12,349 nt of DNA from Ciborinia camelliae. Its lineage: Eukaryota > Ascomycota > Leotiomycetes > Helotiales > Sclerotiniaceae. Below the pieces are notes generated by a model. The model had not been told where the DNA came from and did not search any database. It worked only from the letters and a program-made list of their open reading frames with translations. The stretch lies in assembly GCA_025890175.1 (NCBI GenBank), contig JANPYM010000004.1, forward strand, positions 2,963,500 through 2,975,848, given 5' to 3'. The first letter of the stretch is position 1; every line of letters begins with the position of its first letter. This document shows positions 1-8,208 of the stretch, in pieces. A program made the position numbers and the translations under genes.

Positions 1-1204
1 AAAAATAAAAAAAATAATTAAAACAAAAATTTTTATTTTTTTTTTTAATAAATCTTTATTATTCAAATCAAAATTTAATATATTTTCGATTTTTGTATTT
101 TTAGTTTTTTTAATTAAAAATAAAAAATATATTTATATATATTAATTAACAATTAATAAATAAACAAAAAATAATTTATAAAATATTAATAAATATTTAA
201 TAAATTTATTAAAATTGTATTTATATTAAAAAAAATAAATATTGTAATTATAATAATTTTTTTAATATTATAAAATTTGTATATTAAATTAATATATTTT
301 GTTTTATAAATTATAATAAAAATAATTAAAATATATTTTTTTTAATAAAAAATAAAATGATTTTATATTTTTTGTTTTTTAATAAAATTTAGTTTTATAT
401 TGTTGTATTTTTATTGATAACAAAATAATTAATTAATATTAAAATAAAATTGTTTGGATAATAAATTGTAAAGTTTTTTTTTATAAATATATTTGTTGTA
501 TAATAATAAGAGATTATTAAAAAACAAATATTTTTAGTTTATAATATTATTCTTTTTTAATATTTTTTTAATTTTGTAAAAATTAATTAATTTTATATAA
601 TGAAAATAAATAGGTTTAATAAAAACTATAAAAATATTTGTAAAATGTTAAATAATTGTTATAAAGAAAATGAAAAAAGTTATAATATTAATAAAAAAAT
701 TAATTAAAAAAAAAGTATAAAAAGATATAAAAAATGATATTAATGAAAATTGAAGATTCAAATTTTAAATTATAAAAACAAAAGGGATATAAATATTTTT
801 AATAATAAAAAATATAAAGTTTAATTATTTAACAAAAAAATTAATAAAATTTTTATTTTTTTATATTAAAAAAAAAATTTTAAATATAAAAACTTTAAAA
901 ATAAAATTATTAAAATAATTTTTAATATTTAATTAATATTTATTAAATATTTATAAAATTTTTAATAAATCAAAAAAAATAAAATAATACAAATATATAA
1001 TATTAAAACATATTTTATTTAAAATTAATATTTTATTAATAATATAAATTTTAAATTAATAAAAATAAATTATTGTTTAATAATTATTATTTATATAAAA
1101 AAATAATTATAAAAATATAAATCAAAAAAATATTTTAATATATATAAATAATAAATTTTAACGAATAAAATTTTTTGAATAAAATGTTTTAAAGAAAAAA
1201 ATTT
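1..1204. other. AT-rich, RIP-degraded repeat DNA
   Basis: Almost pure A+T with scattered single G or C bases and no open frame worth calling. The G/C bases that survive are unevenly split: about 360-800 keeps G and has almost no C, while about 960-1020 keeps C and no G. That fits one-sided C-to-T change on alternating strands, as RIP produces. I could not read a retroelement protein here. Because the LTR at 1205-1554 is not followed by retroelement body on its right, this stretch may be the 3' part of an element that ends in that LTR. A purine-rich tract (1191-1201) lies just before the LTR, as a polypurine tract would. This is inference. Confidence 0.7.
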
Positions 1205-1554
1205 TGTTATAAATTTAAAAATAATAAAAATAAAAAAGATATTTAAATATAAAATTCAAATTTAAAATTGATATATTAGCGATTATTAATATTCGATATT
1301 AATTAATAATGAATCTTTGATATAATATTTAATTTGTAAAATATCGATATATATAAAACGGATTTATATAATTAAACGAAAAGATTTTGAAAGTTTGCAA
1401 AGTTTTATATTGGGCGGGGGTATTGTTGTTTAAACAACAATCGATAATGTATTGTTAATTATTTAAAAGATAATAAAAATTTTATTTAAAAAGTAATAAA
1501 AAGTTTTGGAATCATTATTGATTTAATTGATTTCTTATATTTTCTATCTTAACA
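1205..1554 (+). mobile_element. LTR of a Ty3/gypsy-type retrotransposon, copy 1
   Basis: A 350-bp unit that aligns over its whole length with 8652-9001 at an offset of 7447. It begins TGTTA and ends TAACA, a perfect short inverted repeat with the TG...CA ends typical of LTRs. Similarity to the other copy stops at both ends. Hand alignment shows only transitions plus two one-base homopolymer length differences. The 3' half keeps more G/C (for example a G-rich run at 1412-1420) than copy 2, whereas the first third is the more AT-converted copy. No matching 5-bp target duplication is visible (AATTT before, CTAAT after), so it is either one LTR of a larger element on its left or a solo LTR whose duplication has decayed. 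The strand is given relative to copy 2. Confidence 0.8.
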
Positions 1555-1790
1555 CTAATATTAATTTTATTAGTTTCAATAATATTAATATTAGAAATAA
1601 TTTTGATATAAATATAAAATAAAATTATACAAATTTATTATTTTTATAATTAAATTTTTAATTTTTAATTAATTTATATATAAAGTATATAAATATATTA
1701 TAAAAACTTTAATATTATAATATCGAATTAATTTATTTATTCGAATAATTTAATTAAATAAAATGGTTTAATTAAATGTATCAATTATTG
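1555..1790. other. AT-rich block edge, no gene
   Basis: Highly AT-rich DNA between the left LTR and the sharp change to ordinary base composition near 1790. It does not match the sequence that follows the right LTR (9002 onward), so it is not the start of the same element's body. No coding or RNA feature is visible. Confidence 0.6.
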
Positions 1791-2817
1791 CAGGGATATA
1801 GGTAGGAGCCCACGCTGATTATTATATATAAATAAAGATCTACATAAACGAACCCCTATATAACAACTCCCCCCACCGATCGAAAATTTAGCGAAGAACC
1901 CGAGATCTAACACTCTTACTATAGTTCTGTAATATAATCACTATCTATAATGAATAATTGCTAATACTATAGAAATTAGAAAATCAATTCAGCAAATATT
2001 AGATGATAGGTAGGTAGGTAATCTAATAGTAAAATAATAAACTAACCTATTTTATTTAATTTTATTTTATATGTCTATATATTATCTAGGTACCTCCGTA
2101 ATATATAGCCCAAACTCGAACGAACGAACGAACGATTTCTTTTTCTGGTTTTAACTTTTGATTCGTTTTATTATTATCTATCTACATACATACCTAGGTG
2201 CTTATATTATCAACGGATAATGAATAATTATCTACAATAAATTCCAGATAAACTTAATTAACAGCTTCATATAATCAAACCTCTGCATGAAAACACCAGG
2301 TACCCGAACCCAGGCCTACCAAAAGCCCAAAGGAGAGACCAAGATCCTTTTATAACCTACCTACCTACCTACCTTACCGGGAGTTGAGTAGAGAATCCGA
2401 TGAGATGCTAATGGGTTGAAGAATGGTATTCTAGTGTAGCTAAGGTAGCTAGGGTAAAAGGAACAGCTACCTAAATAGACGAAAACAGGTATCTCGTAAT
2501 AGATTTGGCTTAATATCTATGAATCGGTGCATATTGTAGGTAGATATGTAAACCGGAATACGAAGATTGACTTGAAACGGATGGGAAGGCGATGAGACCT
2601 ATGGGGGGAGATAAAAGGTAGAATAATTGACGTTGACTTTATGCATTGTACGGTAAGATGAGAAAGGAAATTCGTGGATTGTATAATCGATATACCTACG
2701 TTAGGGGGGGTTGTAAAGAAGAGAGGATGGTCGTTCAAGTATCGCTCTTGAAAATTAACTCAGGCCCCCAAGCACAAAATCATATTCTTTCCAACCCTGA
2801 AGTCTCCATTTACATTT
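1791..2817. other. Intergenic stretch of ordinary composition; simple repeats only
   Basis: No frame here looks like protein: the longest open stretches are short and of random composition. What can be seen is small tetranucleotide arrays, CGAA x4-5 at about 2117-2136, GGTA at about 2009-2021 and ACCT x5 at about 2355-2374, and several copies of the word TACCTA or its complement. Poly-C or poly-G runs of 7-8 bases occur at 1870 and 2705. It may hold 3' remnants of the broken minus-strand gene at 2818-3870, but nothing beyond its stop reads as coding. Confidence 0.6.
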
Positions 2818-3870
2818 CTACTCGTTGCATGTATCTTCCACATAGAAATATGAAAAGAGATGAAATTTCTCGATGGCGTGCTCTTCCACAAGCATGAACT
2901 TGAACGGGAACGTGGCAGGTGTCATTTCCGCCATATGGAACTCGTTAACGTGTGCTGGTTTGACAAACTTTCACAGAGGGATGACGGCAATTCTTGACTT
3001 TTTCCCCGGGATATCAAGATCGAGATCCGGCTGCAGTCGCCATACTTGTCCATCGGTGTCTTTCAAAAAATGCCACTCGAAGGTAATATCACTTGGAACG
3101 ACGGCAGTCACTAAGGTGGCCGCACATGCCCTGCGCCTAAAGTGGAGATATCCATCCTCATCCATCCACCCGCGTATTCGCTCCCAATGCCATAGTTTCC
3201 TATCCTGATAATCCCACGACGGACGAGCAAAAACCCAGTCATCCATCGACCTTCCTGGACATAAACTGCCTGCACGCCGAAATCTGGCATGGCCAGCAAC
3301 TTCAGTCTGAGCGAATTGAGGGAACGTCGGTAGTTGTGGGCAAGGGGGGATTTTGGCCGGCATTCCAAGCCAGTCCGCACTTCCACCCCGGCTGATGATT
3401 TGAGAGGCCAATGCAATCGTAGTTCCAAGACGGTCATCGGCATGGAAGTTTTGGGGTTCAATCCTGACACCCATCAGTTCCATGATGCTGAGAACCATAT
3501 CTACTGGACGAGAAGAGGTCCGCATCAATGCTCATCGCCAGATCATGGAATGGTTTCGGATGGTGAGAGACGGGTCAAATGAATCCTCGTAATCCTGGAA
3601 GTTTATGCGAGTTTGATGAAGCGCGAATAGGTCCGCGTGACCTTTACCAAAAATCCGGATGTCGACACGGGTACCCGCTGAAATAATGGACGGTTTATCC
3701 AACTCTCCCAGCGGTGTGTTGATAGGACATATGTTAAACACTACTGGTTTCTCAACGCATGCCAGAACAATGTCAGCGAACCGCGCGACCGCAGCTCCCT
3801 TGCTAAAATTTATTTCTCTCAATCTGAAAGCTGACGTGCCCAGACACCTACCTGTCTCGATCGTCCAAGA
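2818..3870 (-). pseudogene. Broken HET-like fungal gene (tentative), two in-frame stops
   Basis: On the minus strand one frame reads as protein from about 3850 down to a TAG at 2818-2820. It is interrupted only by TGA at 3532-3534 and TGA at 2971-2973, with no frameshift, and protein-like sequence continues on both sides of each stop. Segments in order: a block with VVFNI and INTPLGELD (about 3700-3760), FALHQTRINFQDYEDSF (about 3570-3625), then after the first stop RTSSRPVDMVLSIMELMGV, DDRLGTTIALA, ADWLGMPAKIPPCPQLPTFP, WMDEDGYLHFRRRA and DTDGQVWRLQPDLD. After the second stop come VKPAHVNEFHMAEM and FMLVEEHAIEKFH. The pattern of R-P-x-D-M-V-x-S-I-M, a WLG-x5-PPC-x5-FP block and MD-x2-GY resembles, from memory, fungal HET-related proteins; this was not searched. 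No convincing start codon remains. The frame stays open to 3963 but runs into a foldback element at 3895-3979, so the true 5' end is lost or displaced. I am confident that it is a decayed gene, less so of the family. Confidence 0.7.
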
Positions 3871-3894
3871 AAAAAAAACACAACCGGATAGCCA

Positions 3895-3979
3895 ATAGCA
3901 GCATAGCAGCTTGAGGGGAGGGGGGCGCGGGCATTCTCTTCCCTCTAAGCCCCCCCCCTTCAAGCTGCTATACTGCTAT
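3895..3979. repeat. 85-bp foldback (inverted-repeat) element
   Basis: Arms at 3895-3918 and 3955-3979 are reverse complements over 24-25 bp with one mismatch and one single-base gap (core ATAGCAGCTTGA). The inner flanks continue as a G-run facing a C-run, so the whole would fold into a long GC-rich hairpin. The six bases CAATAG occur at 3893-3898 and again at 3980-3985, at the outer edges, which could be a target duplication though it overlaps the first arm. It sits at the 5' end of the broken minus-strand gene. It may be a MITE-like insertion or a local inverted duplication; with no second copy in the window I cannot tell. Confidence 0.6.
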
Positions 3980-4036
3980 CAATAGTATATCCAGTTGATA
4001 TACGTTTCAAGCTCTATGAGTCCTCCCATGCACTTT

Positions 4037-4067
4037 CACGTGTCGAACGACGTACAGAATCACGTGA
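4037..4067. promoter_or_regulatory. Pair of CACGTG boxes
   Basis: CACGTG occurs at 4037-4042 and again at 4061-4066, the second inside the perfect 8-bp palindrome TCACGTGA (4060-4067). The two are 24 bp apart, and they lie 480-510 bp upstream of the peptidase start and about 170 bp from the likely 5' side of the broken minus-strand gene. CACGTG is the classical binding site of fungal bHLH factors (Pho4, Cbf1 and SREBP relatives). Which gene they served is unknown. Confidence 0.45.
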
Positions 4068-4288
4068 GATGATCGCAGTAAAATGGAGAGGTAGGTTTTT
4101 CCCCCTGCCCCGAAACCCTTCCACTTCGTTTGAGGCATCTTTCTGCCCGGTTTCTAAATCCTTCTAGATCTGTTTCAACTTTCTGGTGATTAGATGTTGT
4201 GTGTACCGGCTAATATGATTTGGGTGGGGACGGGAGGATTGGTTTAGGGGACAGGGAAGTAGATAAACGAGATTATCGGAAGGTGCTA

Positions 4289-4309
4289 ACCGGAATGGTA
4301 CATTCCGGT
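4289..4309. promoter_or_regulatory. Perfect palindrome with CGG-N11-CCG, candidate Zn2Cys6 site
   Basis: ACCGGAATG (4289-4297) and CATTCCGGT (4301-4309) are exact reverse complements around a 3-bp centre. Inside it CGG (4291-4293) and CCG (4305-4307) are separated by exactly 11 bases, the arrangement bound by Gal4-class binuclear zinc-cluster activators. It lies about 240 bp upstream of the peptidase ATG and 130 bp upstream of the TATA box, a normal activator position. The site is seen; binding is inferred. Confidence 0.5.
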
Positions 4310-4432
4310 ATATCATGTGATTTTCACAGATTCCGACGGGAGCCTTAGTTTGAGGCCTTATGCCGACTATCATTCCACCCGCCCTTCCCACCTTCCTACC
4401 TAGGTAGTAGTAGATACCCTTCCCCCCACCAA

Positions 4433-4443
4433 CCAATATATAA
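4433..4443 (+). promoter_or_regulatory. CCAAT/TATA core promoter of the peptidase gene
   Basis: TATATAA at 4437-4443 directly follows CCAAT (4433-4437), about 100 bp before the first in-frame ATG (4546). A pyrimidine-rich stretch (4381-4430) precedes it. The spacing leaves room for a short 5' leader. A TATA-like word is common in AT-rich DNA, so this is supported mainly by position. Confidence 0.4.
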
Positions 4444-4545
4444 CAAACATCAACTGGAAATATTTTCATCGACCAACGACAGTAAGCTCAAGTTTGGTCT
4501 GGCAACTGAAATATCTCCATTTCATCCAGTAGGTGTTCTCGTTAT

Positions 4546-6742
4546 ATGAATACCTTGCTCTCTATCGGACGCAGTATCATCACATCTGCACCTCGAATTG
4601 TATCAGCTCGCCAGACAATGGTAACGATTCGTACCATGGCCACCATGTCTACCACCCTTCCACGTGATCCCAACACCTTGTCGAATTACAACAATTGGAG
4701 AACGAAGCATACAATCGCCGATTTAGCTATTGATTTCAATAAGCAGCGAGTTCACGGCACAGTTACACTACATCTTGAATCCATTACGGATAAGGAATCT
4801 GAGGAGATCATTCTTGATTCTAGTTTCGTTGATGTTCAAAACGTAGCAGTTGATGGCAATCAGACAGCGGAATGGACTCTCAAGGAACGCACGGAACCAT
4901 TTGGCAGTCCTCTTTCAGTGAAGATCCCAGGTGGAGCAGCAAAGGGTACCATCGTTGCACTCGACATTAAACTATCGACTACCGACAAATGTACAGCTCT
5001 CCAATGGCTCACCCCCGCTCAAACCTCGAACAAAAAGTTCCCATACATGTTCTCTCAATGTCAAGCCATTCATAACCGATCTATCTTTCCTTGTCAGGAT
5101 ACTCCGGATGTGAAGAGTACATACGATTTCCAAATTCGTTCTCCTCTTCCCGTCTTGGCAAGTGGCTTGCCTAAAGGTGCAAGTTCGTTTGTTCATGGCG
5201 AAAATGGAGAATCTGGAACCCTCCTCTACTCTTTTTACCAGGAGATTCCTATGCCTTCTTATCTCTTTGCCCTTGCATCGGGTGATATAGCCACCGCATC
5301 TATCGGACCACGTTCTCTTGTTTCTACTGGCCCAGAAGAACTTTTAGGAGCTAAATGGGAACTTGAGAGAGATACTGAAAAGTTTATTGAAACTATTGAA
5401 AAGATTGTATATCCATATGAATGGACCCAATACAATGTTTTGGTCTTACCACCAAGTTTCCCTTATGGTGGAATGGAAAATCCGGTCATTACTTTTGCTA
5501 CGCCCACTATCATTAGTGGAGATCGAGAGAATGTTGATGTTATTGCTCATGAATTGGCTCATAGCTGGAGTGGTAACTTGGTATCTAATGCTAGTTGGGA
5601 ACATTTGTAGGTTTTGAAGTTTTTTTATTCCCCATGACTCGGTATATGTTTTCCGAGAAGGTGATTATCCGTTCATCTGGTATTTCTGGCTAATTGCTTC
5701 AAAAGCTGGTTGAATGAGGGTTGGACAGTTTATTTAGAGAGACGAATCATTGCCGCTGTTCACGGAGACTCATACAGAGACTTTTCTTCAATCATTGGAT
5801 GGAAAGCTTTGGGTAAGGTAATTCCTCCAAACATAATCTACTCATGCTAATTCTTTTATCCAGAGGATTCTGTAAAGCTATATGGCGAAGATCATGAATT
5901 TACAAAGTTGGTCATTGATCTCGAAGGCAAGGACCCAGATGATGCTTTCAGCAGTGTTCCGTATGAGAAGGTAGGTGCAACCAATGACTAAACCTCATTT
6001 CAAGTGTCTAATATTGTCAGGGTTTCCATTTCCTCTACTATCTTGAGAGACTCGTTGGAAAATCAACCTGGGATAAATTCATTCCACACTATTTCACCAC
6101 TTGGAAGAGAAGATCCCTTGATTCTTTTGAATTCAAAGCTACCCTCCTTGATTTCTTCGCTTCCGATAAAGCTGCTGCCAAGGCTTTGGAATCAGTTGAC
6201 TGGGAGGCTTGGTTTTACAAGCCAGGTCTTCCACCAAAACCAGAGTTTGATACAAGCATGGTCGATAATTGTTATGCCCTAGCCAAGAAATGGGAATCGA
6301 AAGTAAGTTAATCATCCCATTATCCCTCTTACGCACCAACTAACTCACGCCCCCCCAAAAGGATTTCACCCCCTCCCCATCCGATATTGAAGGTTGGTCC
6401 GCCAACCAAGTCGTCGTCTTCCTCCAACAAGTCCAACTTTTCAGCACTCCCCTCACCCCCGCCCAAAGTCAAGCCATGGGCAAAGCCTACTCTCTCGTCC
6501 ATACCCAAAATGTCGAACTCAGCTCCCGCTACTTTGGCGTCGGCTTGGCGGCCAAAGATGAATCCGTCTATCTTCCCACGGCGGAATTGTTGGGGAAAGT
6601 TGGGAGAATGAAGTTTGTGAGAACGCTTTATCGGAAGTTGGTTGTGGTTGATCGTCGGTTGGCGGTGGATACTTTTGAGAAGAATAGGGATTTCTATCAT
6701 CCTATTTGTAGGGATCAGGTCGAGAAGGATTTGATGGAGTAG
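4546..6742 (+). CDS. Leukotriene A4 hydrolase-type M1 aminopeptidase, five exons, complete
   Basis: Exons are 4546-5606, 5706-5812, 5864-5970, 6021-6302 and 6362-6742, giving 645 residues, normal for the family. All four introns (99, 51, 50 and 59 nt) are GT-AG with CTAAT or CTAAC branch sites, and every junction restores conserved sequence. The enzyme is a zinc aminopeptidase with epoxide-hydrolase ability (human LTA4H, yeast Lap2/YNL045W). Visible residues: Q173 in SQCQAIH; substrate-binding GGMEN 308-312; zinc site HELAH 335-339 with E336 as general base; third zinc ligand E358 in NEGW, 18 residues after H339; Y423 in VPYEKG (human Tyr383 proton donor); R601 and K603 in GRMKF (human Arg563/Lys565). 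F418 replaces human Tyr378, as in yeast. Domains: N-terminal beta domain about 48-255, catalytic domain about 256-500, helical C-terminal domain about 505-645. Residues 1-40 are rich in Arg/Ser/Thr with no acidic residue, like a mitochondrial presequence. Met25, Met31 and Met34 have better start contexts than Met1. The likely location is cytosol plus possibly mitochondria. Nothing suggests inactivation. Confidence 0.95.
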
Positions 6743-6769
6743 ATGGGAGAGAGGAAATGGGAGAAGGTT

Positions 6770-6811
6770 GATGGGAGTTGGTTGGGAGTTGGTAGATGGG
6801 AGTTGGTAGAT
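6770..6811 (+). repeat. Short tandem repeat in the 3' untranslated region
   Basis: Three imperfect copies of GATGGGAGTTGGTA (13-14 bp; the middle copy lacks the first bases) begin 28 bp after the peptidase stop codon. The strand is purine-rich on the plus side and continues the G-rich skew of the last exon. It would be transcribed in the 3' UTR. Confidence 0.6.
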
Positions 6812-7189
6812 GATAAATGATTCGAGCGTGGTTGATGCTCTTGTTGTTGTGGTTGAGTAGAGTAGAGATAGAGAAATCCACATATGTATCCCTCTCGGTG
6901 AAACTGCAATTTCCCCTCCCTCATGATGATGCGGATATTCGTCGTCGTGGCATTCATACATACACAAGTAGCTTGCTCTTACACTTGCTCCTACCCCTGT
7001 TTTACATTCATTACAATTCATTCATTACAATTACAATTACATATAGTCAATAGATATGTAGATGAATGATATGATATGAGATGAATGATATAATATGAGA
7101 TGATGAAAAGGTTTGTTCGCGAAACAAATGGCACGCACGCACTTGTGCGGATTCTAATTCTTAAATTACATTTTACCGTTCTTGGGGTG
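6812..7189. other. Intergenic region after the peptidase; low-complexity words
   Basis: No supported gene. It contains repeated CATTACAATT words at about 7006-7040, repeated GATATGA/GATGAAT words at about 7053-7105, an imperfect palindrome around CGCG at about 7110-7128, and a GCAC repeat at 7131-7142. Polyadenylation of the peptidase mRNA presumably occurs in the first part, but no clear signal stands out. Confidence 0.5.
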
Positions 7190-7314
7190 TTGGTCTTGGT
7201 CTTGGTCTTGGTCTGAGATGCGGGTGTTGGTCTGAGATGTGTGTCTGAGATGTGTTGGTCTGAGATGTGTTGGTCTGAGATGTGTTGGTCTGGGATGTGT
7301 TGAGATGTGTGTAG
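7190..7314 (+). repeat. Minisatellite: TTGGTC hexamers followed by 15-bp units
   Basis: About four TTGGTC units (7190-7213) pass into tandem copies of the 15-mer TTGGTCTGAGATGTG and shortened forms of it, up to about 7314. The 15-mer starts with the hexamer, so the array probably grew from it by slippage. The complementary strand has an open frame of Thr/Ser/Gln repeats, which I regard as a by-product. Confidence 0.8.
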
Positions 7315-7799
7315 TGTTTGGGTGAATAGAGATAGATAGTCTGCAGGCTAGAGAGTAAGTAAGGTACTCGGGAAATTTGAAATTTGAAAGGGGGAAAGGA
7401 GGGGATGTGAAAATTGGAGATGGGGATGGCTAGGGGGTATGGTATGGATTTTTTCATTCATCATTCCATCAGTCGGGTACCTAGGTATGGATGGATATGG
7501 AGAGATTTGCTAGTATTTTATATTGGATTGGGGCGAAGGATGGAGGTTGGGCGTTGGATGGGGTAGGGGGTAGGAGGTGGATCATGGGGATAGGGTAGGG
7601 GGGTAGGGTAGGGGGTAAGGATGAAGGTTTGTGTATAGAGCCAGAGGTTCGAGTATAAAGGTTCGAGTACGGATAGAGGTTAGTTGGATTAGATTGAAAG
7701 ATCCTGGGTATTCCTGCGCTATTAGTGTGTAGTTTTTACTATTTTCTCTAGTATGACCCAGGGTTATCAAAATTGAATCTCCGTTGGAAAATTTTATTT
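7315..7799. other. Purine-rich intergenic DNA with a G-run tract
   Basis: No gene seen. The plus strand is strongly G-rich: 7560-7616 has many G-runs of three to six spaced by TA or a few bases, with repeated GGGTAGGG words, which could form G-quadruplexes. Elsewhere there are repeats of GAAATTT (7373-7386) and of GGTTCGAGTA (about 7646-7670). Confidence 0.5.
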
Positions 7800-7800
7800 A

Positions 7801-7824
7801 TTCACTTCACTTCACTTCACTTCA
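7801..7824 (+). repeat. TTCAC microsatellite
   Basis: Four perfect TTCAC units and a partial fifth. It is a simple-sequence tract in non-coding DNA. Confidence 0.85.
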
Positions 7825-7886
7825 TCTCGACCTTCCTTCTATTAGCTTCCCTAGGTTTCGGATCTCTCTCCGGGCCGGGCCGGAAC

Positions 7887-8125
7887 ATGGAGATGCAGGT
7901 GAGATAGTCCTTCTATTTATTAAGGAGCTACAAGCTACAATGTTCTAGGTAAACTGCATCGCAGAGTCTACCGTGAAAAAGCGTAAAGATGGGGCACTCT
8001 GCTGCGAGATTAGTCGTGACAATACTGGTATATGTTTTGATGGGTACCCTATGGTTGATAAGTTTCAGATAGATAATTTGAATATTCAACATGTTCTTGT
8101 TACGAGTTTTAGTTGTTGTATATAA
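7887..8125 (+). CDS. Doubtful small spliced ORF, 62 residues
   Basis: ATG at 7887 opens a four-codon first exon ending in CAG at 7898. A 50-nt GTGAGA...CTAG intron (7899-7948) would follow, then a 58-codon exon to TAA at 8123-8125. The product has six cysteines (positions 7, 22, 23, 33, 59 and 60), a basic KKRK at 14-17 and a mixed, protein-like composition (for example GICFDGYPMVDKFQIDN). I recognise no family. The frame is also open upstream of the ATG to 7752, through a hydrophobic stretch without a start codon, so this could be the end of a decayed gene. An open run of this length arises by chance often enough that I hold this weakly. Confidence 0.2.
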
Positions 8126-8208
8126 GTGATAGAGAATAGAAAAATAGACAGTGAAAATCAGAATGACAGAACTGGTAACTGCTATTATTTGACGATAATA
8201 AGTGTCGA

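Noticed and set aside
601..760. A stop-poor plus-strand frame that might be integrase or gag
   Set aside because: No integrase motif aligned under transition-only decay in any of the three plus-strand frames. Stop-poor runs also occur by chance here.
1..1204. Mitochondrial or plastid origin for the very AT-rich flanks
   Set aside because: The transition-only repeat divergence and the readable gypsy pol point to RIP-affected nuclear retroelements. No organelle gene, rRNA or tRNA is visible.
2646..3208. Plus-strand open frames at 2646-2897 and 2873-3208
   Set aside because: They overlap each other or the better-supported minus-strand broken gene, and they lack protein-like composition.
4164..4469. 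Minus-strand frame of 101 residues upstream of the peptidase
   Set aside because: It covers the promoter with the TATA box and palindrome, and its composition is not protein-like.
6329..7021. A 230-residue open frame on the minus strand over the end of the peptidase
   Set aside because: It lies antisense to exon 5 and the 3' UTR. Its length follows from the purine/pyrimidine skew there, and its composition is low-complexity.
7173..7457. Minus-strand frame with Thr-Ser-Gln-Thr-Asn repeats
   Set aside because: It is a translation of the 15-bp minisatellite on the other strand, with no start context or conserved sequence.
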